A stretch of DNA of 64,000 nucleotides, taken from Streptomyces rishiriensis (GTDB lineage: Bacteria > Actinomycetota > Actinomycetes > Streptomycetales > Streptomycetaceae). Shown here piece by piece: positions 25,841 through 33,912 of this stretch. The DNA lies in assembly GCF_003112535.1 (NCBI RefSeq), contig NZ_BEWA01000017.1, positions 124,001 through 188,000 of the forward strand, in the 5' to 3' direction. Each line of letters starts with the position of its first letter. Position 1 is the stretch's first letter. A model generated the notes under the pieces. That model did no database searches. It was not told the DNA's origin and was given only the letters and a program-made list of their open reading frames with translations. Made by a program: the position numbers and the translations under genes.

Positions 25841-25892
25841 CGACCGGCCCCAAACCGACCGGCCCCAAACCGACCGGCCCCACGCCGACCGG
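25841..25892. repeat. 15-base tandem repeat, 3.5 copies
   Basis: CGACCGGCCCCAAAC twice, CGACCGGCCCCACGC once, then CGACCGG. Placed exactly between the convergent LacI and VOC genes. Confidence 0.9.
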
Positions 25893-25914
25893 CAGGGTTC
25901 GGGCCCGAGCCGGC

Positions 25915-26706
25915 TCACTGCTCCCGGGGCGCGCTCTTGATCACGGCGAACCGGGCGCCGTAGGGGTCGGTGAGTCGGGCGATGCGGCCGACGCCCTCGA
26001 CGTCCGTGGCGGGCATGTGCACGCCGCCGCCCCGTTCCTCGGCTCTGGCGACCACCGCGTCCACGTCGGCGGCCTCGAAGTAGGGCAGCCAGTGCGCCGG
26101 CGACCCGGCCCCGGCGGGGTCGTCGGACAGCGGGACGATGCCGCCGAACATCGCGTCCTCGCCGGCGCCGGCCGGATTGACGCACGTGTACGTGCCGCCG
26201 GGGAAGGGGACCGCGTAGGTCTCCAGGCCCAGCGTCGCGTGGTAGAAGGCGGCCGCCGCGGCGACGTCCGGCGTGTAGAGCTCGACCCAGCACAGCGAGC
26301 CCGGCTCGTTCGCCACGTCGACGCCCTTGGTCCGGCCCGGCTGCCAGAGGCCGAACGGAACGCCCGCCTGGTCGGCGAGGACCGCCATGGTGCCCTCGCC
26401 CATCACGTCCATCGGCGCGAGGGGCACTGTGCCGTGCGCCTGCTCGGCGGCCTTGGCGGTGGCCCGGGCGTCCGCGGTCGCGAAGTACACCGTCCATGAC
26501 GGCGGGCCCTGTTCGGGCGTGGTCTGCATGCCGCCCGCCACGGTCTTCCCGTCCAGCTGGAAGAAGCCGTAGCCGCCGGCGTCGGGTCCCGCCGACCGGA
26601 AGGTCCAGCCGAAGAGGGCGCCGTAGAACGCGGTGGCGCCGTCGATGTCGGACGTCCCGACGTCGATCCAGTTCGGAGCGCCGTCGACGAAACGGGTGGT
26701 GAGCAT
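25915..26706 (-). CDS. VOC (glyoxalase-fold) protein, two-domain
   Basis: 263 residues made of two vicinal-oxygen-chelate halves: about 8-125 (PNWIDVGTSDIDGATAFYGALFGW) and about 135-258 (LCWVELYTPDVAAAAAFYHATLGL). Each ends with a typical VLADQAGVPFGLWQP or LTDPYGARFAVIK strand. This is the arrangement of the hydroxylase-like VOC proteins common in Streptomyces (annotated variously as glyoxalase or 27 kDa antigen-like); the reaction is unknown. ATG 26706 is used because the first domain starts directly after it. Confidence 0.88.
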   Translation of the reverse strand: MLTTRFVDGAPNWIDVGTSDIDGATAFYGALFGWTFRSAGPDAGGYGFFQLDGKTVAGGMQTTPEQGPPSWTVYFATADARATAKAAEQAHGTVPLAPMDVMGEGTMAVLADQAGVPFGLWQPGRTKGVDVANEPGSLCWVELYTPDVAAAAAFYHATLGLETYAVPFPGGTYTCVNPAGAGEDAMFGGIVPLSDDPAGAGSPAHWLPYFEAADVDAVVARAEERGGGVHMPATDVEGVGRIARLTDPYGARFAVIKSAPREQ

Positions 26707-27054
26707 GATCGCCCTCCTCGCAGGGGTCTCGTCCTGTGCACTGCCGAGTCTGGCACCGACCACTGACAATCGCTGCCGGAGCGCGACCGCGGGCGGCTGC
26801 ACGAACACACGAACTGTTCGGCGCGGGCGCGGGCGCGGGCGCCACAGGCTGCGCGCGCCGCCGTGCGTCGCGACGGCCGTCCGGGCCATGATCGGGCGGC
26901 GGAGCTTTCCGACAGGGGCGCGTCGGGGCTCCGGGGCTCCGGGCCTCGGCGCGCGAGGCAGCAGGCAGGCGGAAGGACCAGGTCCGGGCCCGCCGGGACG
27001 CGCGTATATCCGGCGTTGATCGAACGTTTTGCGCCGCCGGTCACGATTCTCGCC
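26707..27054. other. Divergent intergenic region between the VOC and whiB-like genes
   Basis: 348 bases with no gene I can support. Contains a short inverted repeat (CGAAC at 26802, GTTCG at 26816) and a GCGGGC-type triplet-rich tract near 26820-26843. The immediate upstream of the WhiB gene (TTGATCGAACG at 27016) is relatively AT-rich and probably holds its promoter. Confidence 0.5.
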
Positions 27055-27300
27055 ATGTACACCGACACGATTCCCACACCCGACCTCACCTGGCAGCGGG
27101 AAGCGCTGTGCGCACAGACGGGGGCGGAGTTCTTCTTCCCCGAGCCCGGCAGCTCGGTGCGGGAGGCCAAGCGCATCTGCGGCATGTGCGAGATGCGCTC
27201 CGCCTGTCTGGACTACGCCCTGACCCATGACGAACGCTTCGGCGTCTGGGGCGGTCTCTCCGAGAAGGAGCGTCTGGACATCAGGCGCACGGCGCTCTGA
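27055..27300 (+). CDS. WhiB-family iron-sulfur transcription factor
   Basis: 81 residues. The four cluster-binding cysteines are C19, C42, C45 and C51 (REALCA, RICGMCEMRSAC) and the GVWGG turn is present, followed by a basic tail (KERLDIRRTAL). WhiB-like proteins bind a 4Fe-4S cluster and usually act with the main sigma factor. The short form without extra DNA-binding motif resembles the smaller Wbl proteins. I cannot assign it to a named Wbl. Monocistronic. Confidence 0.93.
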   Translation: MYTDTIPTPDLTWQREALCAQTGAEFFFPEPGSSVREAKRICGMCEMRSACLDYALTHDERFGVWGGLSEKERLDIRRTAL

Positions 27301-27675
27301 CCCGCACGGCGGCGGGCCAGGGGCGGTCGTGCCGCTCCCGCATGCGAACGACCGCGTCGCGGGGGTGCGGTCGAGATCCGGGGGCGCGTTCGGGCGTAGC
27401 GCAGCCGCAGCAGCACGGACGCCGGCACGGCGGGCCGCGTCCGGGCGCGGTTCATCGCGCGCTGGACCGTGCTCGGGTCCGTGGGCCGGTGCGGGCGCAG
27501 ACCGGTGCGGGCCCGCACCGGCCCGGCGGTGTCCTCGCCGGTCAGACCGAGCAGAAGCCGAGGCCCTGCCGGACCGGGTCGCTGTAGTGCACGGCGGCAA
27601 GATGCCGTAGACGGCGAACGGCCCGCACCGGGAAATCGGTTCCCTGTGTGAGCCGTCGCGGCGCGGGTCGTGCGG
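27301..27675. other. Intergenic region between the whiB-like gene and the desaturase gene
   Basis: 375 bases between convergent genes. Holds a perfect 20-base palindrome at 27502-27521, probably a terminator stem, and on the minus strand a 28-codon open frame at 27542-27628 whose last 15 codons have normal GC-rich third positions; see findings. Otherwise nothing recognised. Confidence 0.5.
27502..27521. terminator. Perfect 20-base palindrome, possible terminator stem
   Basis: CCGGTGCGGGCCCGCACCGG can form a tight hairpin between convergent genes. No loop is defined and no U-tract is present, so its role is uncertain. Confidence 0.4.
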
Positions 27676-28650
27676 TCAGCCCGCGGCGCGGGCCGCCAGG
27701 CGGGCCTTGCGGGCGGCCAGCTTCTCGTCGAACTTCAGCGCCTCGGCGTCCAGCCCGCCCATGTACAGGCCGATCTCCTCCTGCGCCTTCTGGCCCTCCG
27801 GGCCGAGGCCGTCGATCTCCATGATCTTCAGGAAGCGCAGCACCGGCTGGATGACGTCGTCGTGGTGGATGCGCAGGTTGTAGACCTCGCCGATGGCCAT
27901 CTGCGCGGCGAACCGCTCGAAGCCGGGCATGCCGTGGCCGGGCATGCGGAAGTTGACCAGCACGTCGCGCACGGCCTGCATGGTCATGTCGGGGGCGAGA
28001 TCGAACGCGGCCTTCAGGAGGTTGCGGTAGAAGACCATGTGCAGGTTCTCGTCGGTCGCGATGCGCGCCAGCATGCGGTCGCAGACCGGGTCGCCGGACT
28101 GGTGGCCGGTGTTGCGGTGCGAGACGCGGGTGGCCAGCTCCTGGAAGGCGACGTAGGCGACCGAGTGGAGCATCGAGTGCCGGTTGTCGGACTCGAAGCC
28201 CTCGCTCATGTGGGACATGCGGAACTGCTCCAGCTTGTCCGGGTCCACCGCGCGCGAGGCGAGCAGGTAGTCACGCATGACGATGCCGTGCCGGCCCTCC
28301 TCGGCCGTCCAGCGGTGCACCCAGGTGCCCCAGGCGCCGTCCCGGCCGAAGAGCGAGGCGATCTCGTGGTGGTAGCTGGGCAGGTTGTCCTCGGTGAGGA
28401 GGTTCACGACCAGCGCGATCCGGCCGATCTCGGTGACCTTGGACTGCTCCTTGTCCCAGGCCTCGCCGTCCTCGAAGAAGCCGGGGAAGTTGCGGCCGTC
28501 GCTCCACGGCACGTACTCGTGCGGCATCCAGTCCTTGGTGACCTTGAGATGCCGGTTGAGTTCCGCCTCGACCACTTCCTCCAGCGCGTACAGCAGCTTG
28601 GCGTCGGTCCAGACGGCGGGGCTGCCGAGGTGAGGGGAGGCGATCGTCAC
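27676..28650 (-). CDS. Acyl-ACP desaturase (soluble, diiron)
   Basis: 324 residues. Diiron ligands are in TAEEGRHGIVMRDYL (ExxH) and ATDENLHMVFYR (ExxH), with a first Glu in the LTEDNLPSYHHE region. It belongs to the plant-type stearoyl-ACP desaturase family, of which actinobacteria carry DesA-like members that introduce a cis double bond in membrane fatty acids. GTG 28650 is chosen for its GGAG ribosome site six bases upstream. The upstream region has a striking 15-base-spaced palindrome array that likely regulates it. Confidence 0.92.
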   Translation of the reverse strand: MTIASPHLGSPAVWTDAKLLYALEEVVEAELNRHLKVTKDWMPHEYVPWSDGRNFPGFFEDGEAWDKEQSKVTEIGRIALVVNLLTEDNLPSYHHEIASLFGRDGAWGTWVHRWTAEEGRHGIVMRDYLLASRAVDPDKLEQFRMSHMSEGFESDNRHSMLHSVAYVAFQELATRVSHRNTGHQSGDPVCDRMLARIATDENLHMVFYRNLLKAAFDLAPDMTMQAVRDVLVNFRMPGHGMPGFERFAAQMAIGEVYNLRIHHDDVIQPVLRFLKIMEIDGLGPEGQKAQEEIGLYMGGLDAEALKFDEKLAARKARLAARAAG

Positions 28651-28716
28651 GAGAACTCCAGGGGGACGTGAAGCGGAGCGGAACACTCCGGCGAGCGAGG
28701 CCGGAACTTACGGAAT

Positions 28717-28757
28717 CGTAGGCTACGTATCCGTAGGTTACGAAGCCGTAGGCTAAG
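28717..28757 (-). promoter_or_regulatory. Three palindromic operators spaced by 15 bases upstream of the desaturase
   Basis: CGTAGGCTACG (28717, perfect 5-base arms around one G), CGTAGGTTACG (28732) and CGTAGGCTAAG (28747) repeat exactly every 15 bases; a weaker copy (CGGAACTTACG) starts at 28702. On the transcribed strand TACGAT with TTCGTA 18 bases ahead could be the core promoter, so bound protein would block it. The regulator is not in the window. Confidence 0.7.
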
Positions 28758-28878
28758 AACTGCGTAAACGTCGCTGATCAGCAGCGTTGCGCCGGGCATT
28801 TCGGGCCCGCTTCGTCCACCCCGAACAGCTGCCGGAACCGCAGGTCCCAGGGCCGGCAGGGGGGAGCGGATCACCCGG

Positions 28879-29655
28879 TCAGGCGTAGAGATCACGCAAA
28901 CGCACCGAGAGGCACGTCACACATCCCTCCAGCTTCTCGAACTCGCTGATGTCGACCACGACGGGCTCGTGACCGAGATCGGCGAGCAGCTCGGCCGTCT
29001 TCGGCGCGCTCGCCGCCATGAGCAGCTTGGGGCCGCCGAGGAGCACCACGTGCGAGCCGGACTCCTCGGGCACCGACAGGAAGCGGGGAAACAGCGACGG
29101 GCGGTCCACCTTGGGGATGTGGCCGATCACCGTGCCGTCCGGCAGCGCGGTGACCGCCGACTTCAGGTGCAGCACCTTGCTCACCGGTACGGCCACGACG
29201 CGCGCCCCGAGCGGTTCGAAGGCGGCGCGCACCTGCTGGACGCCGGCCGCGTCGGTCCGCCCGCCCCGGCCGACGTAGATCGTGTCGCCCACCTTGAGGA
29301 CGTCGCCGCCGTCCAGCGTGCCCGGCTCCCAGATCCAGTTCACCGAGCAGCCCAGCCGTGCCACGGCCTCCTCGACCCCGGCGGTCTCGTCGCGCCGGGA
29401 CTCGGCCCCGGAGCGCGCGATCAGGGCGACGTTCTTGTACATCACCACCGTGTCCTCGACGAACACGGAGTCCGGGCAGTCGTCGGCGGGCTCGACCTCG
29501 ACGGTCTCCCAGCCGTGCGTGCGCAGCGCCTCGGCGTAGGCCTCCCACTGCTCCCGGGCGAGCTCCACGTCGACCTTCGCCCGCTCGACGTGCGTGACCA
29601 GGCCTTCGGCGAGGCGTGGGCTGGGGCGGCGGATGAGGGCCTTCTTGCTGGGCAC
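28879..29655 (-). CDS. ddaH: Dimethylargininase (DDAH-type amidinotransferase)
   Basis: 258 residues, with the pentein fold. The substrate acid is in DCPDSVFVEDTVVMY, the catalytic His is in VSKVLHLKSAVT and the nucleophile Cys is near the C-terminus in VTCLSVR (about residue 248). The family hydrolyses N-omega,N-omega-dimethylarginine to citrulline and dimethylamine. GTG 29655 starts the family N-terminus (PSKKALIRRPSPR) after a GGAG ribosome site. Monocistronic; 228 bases separate it from the desaturase. Confidence 0.9.
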   Translation of the reverse strand: MPSKKALIRRPSPRLAEGLVTHVERAKVDVELAREQWEAYAEALRTHGWETVEVEPADDCPDSVFVEDTVVMYKNVALIARSGAESRRDETAGVEEAVARLGCSVNWIWEPGTLDGGDVLKVGDTIYVGRGGRTDAAGVQQVRAAFEPLGARVVAVPVSKVLHLKSAVTALPDGTVIGHIPKVDRPSLFPRFLSVPEESGSHVVLLGGPKLLMAASAPKTAELLADLGHEPVVVDISEFEKLEGCVTCLSVRLRDLYA

Positions 29656-29795
29656 GTCCGGGTCTCCGAATCGGGTGGCACGACCGGCGCCTCGGGCGCG
29701 GCGCCGGTCAGCCATCATGCAGCGCGGGACCACCAGGACAAAACCCCGCGGTAACAATGTGCTTCTCCTGAGATCCCCGCGCGGGGCGCGGCGGC

Positions 29796-31418
29796 CTACA
29801 CCGGGCCCGCCACCTCCTCGGCCGTCGTCTCGCGCAGCTCCCCGTCCAGCAGCAGCCAGCGGGTGATGCCGATGGACTCCAGGAACGGCAGGTCGTGACT
29901 GGCCACGATCAACGCCCCCTCGTAGGACTCCAGGGCCGTGGTGAGCTGACGCACGCTGGCCATGTCGAGGTTGTTGGTCGGCTCGTCCAGCATCAGCAGC
30001 TGCGGCGCGGGCTCGGCCAGCATCAGAGCCGCCAGCGTCGCCCGGAAGCGCTCCCCGCCGGACAGGGTCGCCGCCTTCTGGTCGGCGCGGGCGCCACGGA
30101 ACAGGAAGCGGGCCAGCCGGGCCCGCACCCGGTTGTTGGTGGCTCCCGGCGCGAACCGGGCCACGTTCTCGGCGACGGTGAGCTCGCCGTCGAGGACGTC
30201 GAGACGCTGGGGCAGGAAACGCAGCGGCACGCGCGTGTGCGCCTCGCCCGCCTCCGGCGCCAGTTCTCCGGCGATCGTGCGCAGCAGCGTCGTCTTGCCC
30301 GCGCCGTTGCGCCCGACCAGCGCGACCCGCTCGGGACCGCGCAGGTCGAAACCGCCCTCCACGCGCGCGCCGTACGCGAGCCGCAGGTCCATCAGGGTGA
30401 GGACCTCGCGCCCCGGCGGCACGGCCGTGTGGGGCAGGTCGACGCGGATCTCGTCGTCGTCGCGCACGGCCTCGGCCGCGTCGTCGAGCCGCTCCTTCGC
30501 CTCGGCGAGCTTCTCCTCGTGCATGATGCGGTGCTTGCCCGCGGACTCCTGGGCCGCGCGCTTGCGGGCCCCCATGACGATCTTCGGCTCGCGTTTCTGT
30601 TCGTACATCTTCTGTCCGTACCGCCTGCGGCGGGCCAGCTTGACCTGGGCGTCGGCCAGTTCGCGCTTCTGCTTGCGCAGGTCGGCCTCCGCGACGCGCA
30701 CCATGCGCTCGGCGGCGTCCTGCTCGGTGGCGAGGGCCTCCTCGTACGCCGAGAAGTTGCCGCCGTACCAGCTGACCTCCCCCGAGCGCAGGTCGGCGAT
30801 CTGGTCGACGAGGTCGAGCAGCTCGCGGTCGTGGCTGACCACGACCAGCACGCCCGGCCAGGCCGAGACGGCCGCGTACAGCCGCCGTCTCGCGTACAGG
30901 TCGAGGTTGTTGGTCGGCTCGTCCAGCAGCAGGACGTCCGGCCGGCGCAGCAGCAGGGCGGCCAGCCGCAGCAGGACGGACTCGCCGCCGGACACCTCGC
31001 CGATGGTGCGGTCGAGGTCGACGTGGCCGAGCCCGAGCTCGCCGAGGGTGGCCAGGGCACGTTCCTCGACGTCCCAGTCGTCGCCGACGGCCTCGAAGTG
31101 CTCCTCGGACACGTCACCGGCCTCGATGGCGTGCAGGGCGGCGCGCTGTGCGGCGATGCCGAGCGCGGCGTCCACCTTCAGGGCGGTGTCCAGGGTGACG
31201 TTCTGCGGGAGATGTCCGACCTCGCCCGCGACGCGCACGGTGCCGTCGGCGGGGGCGAGTTCTCCGGCGATCAGCTTCAACAGGGTCGACTTGCCGGAGC
31301 CGTTGACGCCGACCAGGCCGGTACGGCCGGGGCCGAAGGCGACGTCGAGCCCCTCGAAGACGGGGGTGCCGTCCGGCCAGGAGAAGGCGAGGGAGGTACA
31401 GGTGATGGAATGAGTCAA
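29796..31418 (-). CDS. ABC-F ATPase, candidate antibiotic-resistance or ribosome-protection factor
   Basis: 540 residues with two ABC domains and no membrane segment. Walker A motifs are GVNGSGKSTLL and GRNGAGKTTLL; signatures VSGGESVLL and LSGGERFRA; Walker B LLLDEPTNNLD and LMLDEPTNNLD. The linker (about 245-330) is basic and helical (KLARRRRYGQKMYEQKREPK), the P-site tRNA interaction motif. ABC-F proteins act on the ribosome, some dislodging antibiotics. The start is taken as TTG 31418 with a GAGG site; no ATG is near. A 226-base leader with its own promoter, a tiny open frame and an attenuator-like hairpin suggests drug-induced expression. Confidence 0.9.
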   Translation of the reverse strand: MTHSITCTSLAFSWPDGTPVFEGLDVAFGPGRTGLVGVNGSGKSTLLKLIAGELAPADGTVRVAGEVGHLPQNVTLDTALKVDAALGIAAQRAALHAIEAGDVSEEHFEAVGDDWDVEERALATLGELGLGHVDLDRTIGEVSGGESVLLRLAALLLRRPDVLLLDEPTNNLDLYARRRLYAAVSAWPGVLVVVSHDRELLDLVDQIADLRSGEVSWYGGNFSAYEEALATEQDAAERMVRVAEADLRKQKRELADAQVKLARRRRYGQKMYEQKREPKIVMGARKRAAQESAGKHRIMHEEKLAEAKERLDDAAEAVRDDDEIRVDLPHTAVPPGREVLTLMDLRLAYGARVEGGFDLRGPERVALVGRNGAGKTTLLRTIAGELAPEAGEAHTRVPLRFLPQRLDVLDGELTVAENVARFAPGATNNRVRARLARFLFRGARADQKAATLSGGERFRATLAALMLAEPAPQLLMLDEPTNNLDMASVRQLTTALESYEGALIVASHDLPFLESIGITRWLLLDGELRETTAEEVAGPV

Positions 31419-31519
31419 AGCGGGCCTCGCGGTTGCGTGTGCGGTCAGGGCAACGCGTGTCGAGACACCGGAAAGCGGCGACCACCGCCGGGGCGGGGGA
31501 GCGCGGAGACAGCAGAAAG

Positions 31520-31537
31520 GTCCCGCTCCGCAGGGAC
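31520..31537 (-). promoter_or_regulatory. Attenuator-like hairpin in the ABC-F leader
   Basis: In the transcript, GTCCC and GGGAC pair around TGCGGAGC, with an additional GC/GC pair and a bulged U, and are followed by CUUUCU. This lies between the promoter and the ABC-F start, where a conditional terminator would sit. Upstream, GAGGT (near 31603) can pair with either of two ACCTC segments, which would allow alternative folds. Confidence 0.5.
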
Positions 31538-31602
31538 GGCTCGCAGGCCGAGGTCGCACGCGGCGCTCACACCCAAGAGGTGCGGCGCGGTGTCTCAGGA
31601 CC

Positions 31603-31614
31603 TCAGACGAGCAA
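31603..31614 (-). promoter_or_regulatory. Three-codon upstream open frame (TTG CTC GTC TGA) in the ABC-F leader
   Basis: A strong ribosome site GGAGAAGG (31618-31625 on the complement) precedes a TTG-CTC-GTC-TGA frame about 30 bases after the expected transcript start. Very short leader peptides of this kind control several antibiotic-inducible genes by ribosome stalling. Whether it is translated is inference. Confidence 0.45.
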
Positions 31615-31650
31615 CGTCCTTCTCCGATCGGCGGCAACAGAACCGTTTAC

Positions 31651-31679
31651 ACCGTAAGAGGGCTCGCGAGAGCTGTCAA
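31651..31679 (-). promoter_or_regulatory. Vegetative-type promoter of the ABC-F gene
   Basis: On the minus strand TTGACA (31674-31679) and TACGGT (31651-31656) are separated by 17 bases, a near-ideal main-sigma (HrdB) promoter. It sits just past the 3' end of the SsgA-like gene. Confidence 0.75.
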
Positions 31680-31697
31680 AGGATTAAAAAAGGGGGG

Positions 31698-32114
31698 TCA
31701 GCAGGCGTCCCGCATCAGCTCCGCCAGGTCGTGGTCGAGGTCGAGCTGGCGGTACTCGGTGCCGGCGGGCACCAGTTCGCCCGCCGCCTGAAGGAAGCGC
31801 CGGATGTCGGCCGAGTGCACGTGCACGACGGCGGTGCCCTCGGGCGCGTGGAACTCCAGCACCGTGCGGTCGTACCCGTAGGGGCGCACCCGGACGTCGC
31901 CGTGGCCCTCGGCGTCGTGCAGGCCGGCCGAGAGGAGTTCGCGGGCGAAGGTCCAGCAGACCTCGACGCCCTCCAGGGTGGCCGGTGCGGGGAACGTCAT
32001 CCGGACGGCGAAGGGATCCTGGCGGTCGTAGTGCAAGGTGGCGGGGATGGTCTGCATGCGTGGCGCGGCGGCGACCAGGCGGGCCTCGACGGGCTGCTCG
32101 ATGACGGTGGACAA
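31698..32114 (-). CDS. SsgA-like sporulation/cell-division protein (SALP)
   Basis: 138 residues covering the whole SsgA family fold: TLHYDRQDPFAVRMTF near the N-terminus, then VCWTFARELLSAGL, GDVRVRPYG and VLEFHAPEGTAVVHVHSADIRRFL. SALPs occur only in morphologically complex actinobacteria and guide septum placement, peptidoglycan maintenance or spore maturation. TTG 32114 (STVIEQPVEARLVAAAP) has a GGGAG site nine bases upstream; a later ATG at QTIPATLHY would cut a conserved beta strand. I cannot assign which of the Ssg paralogues it is. Confidence 0.88.
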   Translation of the reverse strand: MSTVIEQPVEARLVAAAPRMQTIPATLHYDRQDPFAVRMTFPAPATLEGVEVCWTFARELLSAGLHDAEGHGDVRVRPYGYDRTVLEFHAPEGTAVVHVHSADIRRFLQAAGELVPAGTEYRQLDLDHDLAELMRDAC

Positions 32115-32336
32115 CGCCTTGCTCCCTCGTGACGGCGGGACGAACTTCCGGGCGGTGCGTCCGGACACTGGAAGAGACGCCGGAACCGGCCGATCCGTGC
32201 ACACGCATTCCTAGTGACCTCGGTCACCGCCTTCATGCACGGGAGTGACACAGCACTCCTCCCGTGCCCTGCGGGGCGGCTGAGGCGATCACGGCATCTG
32301 GACGACGGTGAAAGCCGTGGGCTAGCTTCGCCCGCC

Positions 32337-33446
32337 ATGAGGCGCTTGGGGAAGACGCGACGCACGATTCGGACGGCACGGACGAGCGCGCGGGCGGCGG
32401 CCGCGGCCTGTGGGGCGGTGCTCGCGGTCCTGACCGCGCCGCCGGCCCAGGCGCACACCCTGGCCCCCACGCCGCCGCACTGGGTCCTCAAGGACACCGG
32501 TGCCGCCGCCGTGCGCTTTCGCGGACTCGCGGCCGTGGACCGCGACACCGCGTGGGCGGCCGGCACCCGGGGCACGGTGCTGCGCACCGTCGACGGCGGC
32601 CGGAGCTGGCGCGACGTCTCGCCGCCCGGCGCGGGCGACCTGCAGTTCCGCGACGTCGAGGCGTCCGACGCGCGCCACGCGGTGGTGCTGGCCATCGGCG
32701 AGGGCGAGGCCTCGCGCATCTACCGCACCGAGGACGGCGGGACGACCTGGACGGAGTCCTTCCGCAACACCGACGCCCGCGCGTTCTACGACTGCATGAC
32801 CTTTTTCGACCGCCGCCACGGTCTCGCCGTCAGCGACCCGGTGGACGGGCGGTTCCGCATCCTGTCGACGAGCGACGGCGGCAGTTCCTGGAAGGTGCTG
32901 CCCGACCGCGGGATGCCGGCCGCCCAGGACGGCGAGGCGGGTTTCGCGGCGAGCGGCCAGTGTCTGACCGCCTCCGGGCCGAAGGACGTCTGGCTGGCGA
33001 CCGGCGGCGCCGCCCGCGCGCGGGTGCTGCACTCCTCCGACCGCGGACTGACCTGGAAGGCCGCCGACGCGCCGATCCCGGCGGGAGACCCCGCGCGCGG
33101 GGTCTTCGCCGTCGCCTTCCGCGACCGTGCCCACGGCCTCGCCGTCGGCGGCGACTACCGTCCCGACCAGCCGTCCCCGCAGGCCGCGGCCACGACCGGG
33201 GACGGCGGCCGCGGGTGGCGGCCCGCCGTGTCGCCCCCGCCGGCCTACCGCTCCGGCGTCGCCTGGATCCCGCGCAGCCGCTCCGCCGCCCTCGCGGTCG
33301 GCCCCACCGGCACCGACCTGACCACCGACGCGGGCCGCACCTGGCGCACCGTCGACACCGGCTCGTACGACACCGTGGACTGCGCCTCCGACCGCGGCTG
33401 CTGGGCGGCGGGCGAACAGGGACGCGTGGCACGTCTGGAGAGGTGA
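32337..33446 (+). CDS. Secreted Ycf48-like beta-propeller protein
   Basis: 369 residues. A basic signal peptide with the cleavage site PAQA-HT (about residue 38) is followed by repeated blades of the BNR/sialidase-like and Ycf48 type: GTVLRTVDGGRSWRDV, RIYRTEDGGTTWTESF, RILSTSDGGSSWKVL, VLHSSDRGLTWKAA and LTTDAGRTWRTV. Each carries the S/T-x-D-x-G-x-T/S-W box. Such proteins are often named oxidoreductase in databases without evidence. No enzymatic residues are recognised; binding or assembly is more likely. ATG 32337 begins the signal peptide. Divergent from the SALP gene. Confidence 0.85.
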   Translation: MRRLGKTRRTIRTARTSARAAAAACGAVLAVLTAPPAQAHTLAPTPPHWVLKDTGAAAVRFRGLAAVDRDTAWAAGTRGTVLRTVDGGRSWRDVSPPGAGDLQFRDVEASDARHAVVLAIGEGEASRIYRTEDGGTTWTESFRNTDARAFYDCMTFFDRRHGLAVSDPVDGRFRILSTSDGGSSWKVLPDRGMPAAQDGEAGFAASGQCLTASGPKDVWLATGGAARARVLHSSDRGLTWKAADAPIPAGDPARGVFAVAFRDRAHGLAVGGDYRPDQPSPQAAATTGDGGRGWRPAVSPPPAYRSGVAWIPRSRSAALAVGPTGTDLTTDAGRTWRTVDTGSYDTVDCASDRGCWAAGEQGRVARLER

Positions 33447-33496
33447 GCCGTTTCCCGGGTACCCGGAGGGCGCGAACGCGAAAGGAGTGAGCGTCC

Positions 33497-33826
33497 ATGC
33501 CACGCGGTTCCAGCCCCAAGCGGGAGCGCCAGTACGAGCACATCAAGGAGAGCGCGCAGGACCGGGGCGAGAGCGCCGGCCGCGCCGAGGAGATCGCCGC
33601 CCGGACGGTCAACAAGGAGCGCGCCCGCTCCGGCGAGTCGAAGACCGCCTCGCGCACCTCCACGCAGGACATGTCGTCCGGCAGGCGCGGCGGCCAGCGG
33701 TCCGGCAAGGGCTCCCAGGGGCCCACGTACGACCAGCTGTACGAGGAGGCCAAGCGACGAGGGGTCAAGGGCCGCTCGGACATGAACAAGGGCCAGCTGC
33801 AGCGGGCGCTCGACAGCAAGAGCTGA
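33497..33826 (+). CDS. Small basic protein with C-terminal Rho-N/SAP-like helix motif
   Basis: 109 residues, highly charged (Lys, Arg, Glu) and probably partly disordered up to about residue 75. The C-terminal segment TYDQLYEEAKRRGVKG and SDMNKGQLQRALDS resembles the helix-extended-loop-helix of Rho_N or SAP nucleic-acid-binding motifs. Databases often call this type plasmid stabilisation protein. ATG 33497 has AAAGGAG ten bases ahead. Function unknown; DNA or RNA binding is inferred from the motif. Confidence 0.8.
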   Translation: MPRGSSPKRERQYEHIKESAQDRGESAGRAEEIAARTVNKERARSGESKTASRTSTQDMSSGRRGGQRSGKGSQGPTYDQLYEEAKRRGVKGRSDMNKGQLQRALDSKS

Positions 33827-33912
33827 CACCCGCCTGGGGGACGGGGCCGGGCGCCCCGCACCGGGAAGGCGATCGCGAGCCCGTCCGCGGGAGCCGTACG
33901 CTCGTCACCACC

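Noticed and set aside
31430..31470. Second leader peptide (GTG TCT CGA CAC GCG TTG CCC TGA) before the ABC-F start
   Set aside because: No ribosome site precedes it; the three-codon frame at 31603-31614 is better placed and has one.
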